The translations under genes and the position numbers were made by a program. A stretch of 64,000 nucleotides of DNA from NCBI GenBank assembly GCA_003130835.1, contig QEXX01000028.1, positions 1-64,000 of the forward strand, written 5' to 3'. Shown here in pieces: positions 62,238 through 64,000 of the stretch (position 1 is its first letter; each line of letters opens with the position of its first letter). The DNA is from Anaerolineae bacterium (GTDB lineage: Bacteria; Chloroflexota; Anaerolineae; Anaerolineales; UBA4823). The notes under the pieces were generated by a model that ran no database searches, was not told where the DNA came from, and was given only the letters and a program-made list of their open reading frames with translations.

Positions 62238-64000
62238 ATGGATTACCTCAAAGGCCTCAACCCGCAGCAGCAGCAAGCTGTGCTGGCAGCCAGCGGCCCG
62301 GTCTTGGTGATGGCTGGGCCTGGCTCGGGCAAGACGCGCGTGCTCACCCAGCGCGTCGCCTATCTGATCGGCGCCTTGGGGGTGCCGCCCTATGCGATTC
62401 TGGCGGTCACCTTCACCAATAAAGCCGCCCGCGAGATGGAAACGCGCCTGCTGCGCTTGTTGGGAGAGAAAGCGGCGCGCGGCCTGACGCTGGGCACCTT
62501 TCACGCCACCTGTGCCCGCATCCTGCGCCGCGAAGCCCGCCACCTGCCTTTTGACGCCAACTTTGTCATCTATGACACCGATGACCAACTCAGCCTGCTG
62601 CGCCAGGTGCTGGAAGACCTCAACTTGGACGAAAAGCGCTATCGCCCGCAGGCGGTTCATGCCCTCATCTCCTATGCCAAGAACGAGCTGTTGCTGCCCG
62701 ACAACTTCCCCGTGCACGACTATCGCGACGAGGTGGTAGCGCGCATCTATCGCCGTTATCAGGAGCTGTTGCTCGCCAGCAATGCCCTGGACTTTGACGA
62801 CCTGTTGCTCTACACCGTCTATCTGATGGAACAAGTCCCCGAAGCCAAGCAACGCTACGCACGCTTGTTTGAGCATATTTTGGTGGATGAGTTCCAAGAT
62901 ACCAATCCAGCCCAGTATGTCTTGGTGCGCCACCTGAGTTCCTACCACCGCAATTTGTTCGTGGTCGGCGATATTGACCAATCGATCTACCGCTGGCGTG
63001 GCGCAGATTATCGCAATGTGCTGCGCTTTGAACAGGATTTTCCCGATGCCCAAGTGATCTTGCTGGAGCAGAACTACCGCTCCACCCAAGCCATTTTGGA
63101 TGTCGCCATGGCGGTTATCGAACCGCATCCCTATCGCACGGCAAAGCAGTTGTTCACCGAACGCGGCCGCGGCCAAGCGGTGCGCCTGATCGAGGTGCGC
63201 GATGACGTCCACGAAGCCCAATGGGTGGTCGATACCATCGCCGAGCTGATCCGCAACAAGCAGGTTGCGCCGGGCGAGATCGCCATCATGTACCGCACCA
63301 ACGCTCAATCCCGCCTGCTGGAGGAAGCCTTCTTGCAGCGCGGCCTGCGCTACCGCTTGGTGGGCGCGCAGCGCTTCTACGGCCGCCGCGAGATCAAAGA
63401 CCTGATCGCCTACCTGCGCGTGATTCACAACCCGGCGGACGAGGTCAGCTTGCTGCGCATCTTGAACACCCCGCCGCGCGGCATCGGCAATAAGACGGTG
63501 CTTGCCCTGCGCGCCTATGCCCAACAGCTCAAGCTGAGCAGCGGCGATGCCCTGCTTGCCATCGCCGCCGAGCCGCAACATGCCGTTTCGGAGGTCTTCC
63601 CGCAGCGCGCCGTGGTTGCCGTCGCCCGCTTCGGCGAGCTTTTGGCAAATTGGCGTGCCCAAATGGAGCACCTCACGCCCCTGCAACTGTTGGATAGCGT
63701 GATGAGCGAGATTGACTACCGCACCTACTTGGACGATGGCAGCCAAGAAGGGCAGGAGCGCTGGGAGAACGTGATGGAATTGCGCCGCCTGGCGGCCGAG
63801 TTCGAGCAAAGCGGCTTAGCGGCTTTCCTAGAGCGGGTGGCGTTGGTCTCCGATCAGGATACGCTTGCCGAAGGCAACGATGCCCCCACCCTGCTCACCT
63901 TGCACGCCGCCAAAGGCTTGGAGTTTGGGGTGGTGTTCATCGTCGGCTTGAACGAGGGCAGTCTGCCACATGCTCGCTCTCTGGATGATCCAGAAGCCCT
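62238..64000 (+). CDS. UvrD/PcrA-type DNA helicase, cut by the window end
   Basis: Reads without stop from the ATG at 62238 to the end (587 codons). MDYLKGLNPQQQQAVLA gives the Q motif, AGPGSGKT (26-33) Walker A, VTFTNKAAREM motif Ia, VDEFQDTNPAQY motif II, VGDIDQSIYRWRGAD motif III, LLEQNYRST motif IV and TLHAAKGLEFGVVFIVGLN motif V; motif VI is beyond the window. Superfamily 1A helicase for repair or replication. There is no good ribosome site, as in a leaderless mRNA: GTAGAATAC lies 8 bases before the ATG. Confidence 0.93.
   Translation, partial: MDYLKGLNPQQQQAVLAASGPVLVMAGPGSGKTRVLTQRVAYLIGALGVPPYAILAVTFTNKAAREMETRLLRLLGEKAARGLTLGTFHATCARILRREARHLPFDANFVIYDTDDQLSLLRQVLEDLNLDEKRYRPQAVHALISYAKNELLLPDNFPVHDYRDEVVARIYRRYQELLLASNALDFDDLLLYTVYLMEQVPEAKQRYARLFEHILVDEFQDTNPAQYVLVRHLSSYHRNLFVVGDIDQSIYRWRGADYRNVLRFEQDFPDAQVILLEQNYRSTQAILDVAMAVIEPHPYRTAKQLFTERGRGQAVRLIEVRDDVHEAQWVVDTIAELIRNKQVAPGEIAIMYRTNAQSRLLEEAFLQRGLRYRLVGAQRFYGRREIKDLIAYLRVIHNPADEVSLLRILNTPPRGIGNKTVLALRAYAQQLKLSSGDALLAIAAEPQHAVSEVFPQRAVVAVARFGELLANWRAQMEHLTPLQLLDSVMSEIDYRTYLDDGSQEGQERWENVMELRRLAAEFEQSGLAAFLERVALVSDQDTLAEGNDAPTLLTLHAAKGLEFGVVFIVGLNEGSLPHARSLDDPEA

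Noticed and set aside
61236-62422. Several open frames with repeated LPPVRA, SARQG or LSLSK words
   Set aside because: They are translations of CRISPR repeats and of the 24/48-bp repeat, whose periods keep frames open. No ribosome sites or homology.
62196-63809. A 537-codon open frame on the minus strand
   Set aside because: It lies opposite the UvrD/PcrA gene, which shows all expected helicase motifs in the plus strand. The minus product resembles nothing and reflects strong codon bias.

Overview
The window reads as chromosomal DNA of a Chloroflexota bacterium, most probably of the Anaerolineae type. This is inferred from gene content (Ycf45-like R3H ATPase beside tmk, ECF sigma with a DUF5667-like partner, fused LivMG, several corrinoid methyltransferase genes, NAD-linked formate dehydrogenase), not from a marker gene. 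No rRNA or tRNA gene was found.

Layout. 1-1662 holds two dead insertion sequences. 1697-4848 is an operon of a PIG-L/DUF1284 fusion, an MFS transporter and a cupin; 5003-7792 holds a lipoprotein, a frameshifted relic and another MFS transporter. 8291-16612 is a corrinoid methyl-transfer locus. On the minus strand lie DUF1638, a RamA-like activase, a methyl-H4F methyltransferase, a corrinoid protein and two UroD-like methyltransferases. Divergently lie a GntR/UTRA regulator and a second corrinoid protein, with a clear palindromic operator between the two arms. 17005-19559 holds an R2lox oxidase, a degenerate response regulator and a nitroreductase relic. 19916-28036 is mostly housekeeping: CDGSH protein, gmk-rhomboid-galE, FmdB-like protein, and pdxS-pdxT-GNAT-ycf45-tmk. 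28259-35597 has a DUF5058 membrane pair with an M20 hydrolase, then a UbiD-family decarboxylase with an NMT1-type ABC transporter. 35677-41505 has ECF sigma and DUF5667-like partner, a GGDEF protein, an MttB-family methyltransferase without pyrrolysine, and a YchF-like GTPase. 41791-45080 is a membrane-stress or immunity-like operon behind a promoter built on six exact 8-bp repeats. 45077-49267 has an ArsR/MFS operon and an XRE-cupin/triheme cytochrome pair. 49358-55283 has a branched-chain amino-acid-type ABC transporter and a likely trans-3-hydroxyproline dehydratase. 55675-60387 is a three-subunit NAD-linked formate dehydrogenase. 60733-61586 is a CRISPR array without cas genes in view, followed by a repeat tract and the 5' part of a UvrD/PcrA helicase that leaves the window.

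How the parts fit. The corrinoid locus looks complete in itself: methyl donor binding (two UroD-like proteins), corrinoid carrier, methyl-H4F transfer, reductive reactivation and regulation. The MttB homologue at 38938 and the formate dehydrogenase could join it in methyl and one-carbon metabolism, but that link is inference. Three families of dispersed repeats fill the intergenic space: a C/G-rich hairpin, a 24-bp GGGTTTCGACAGGCTC-type unit and a GGGTGGAC hairpin. The first also sits inside two operons and inside the 5' coding part of the rhomboid gene.
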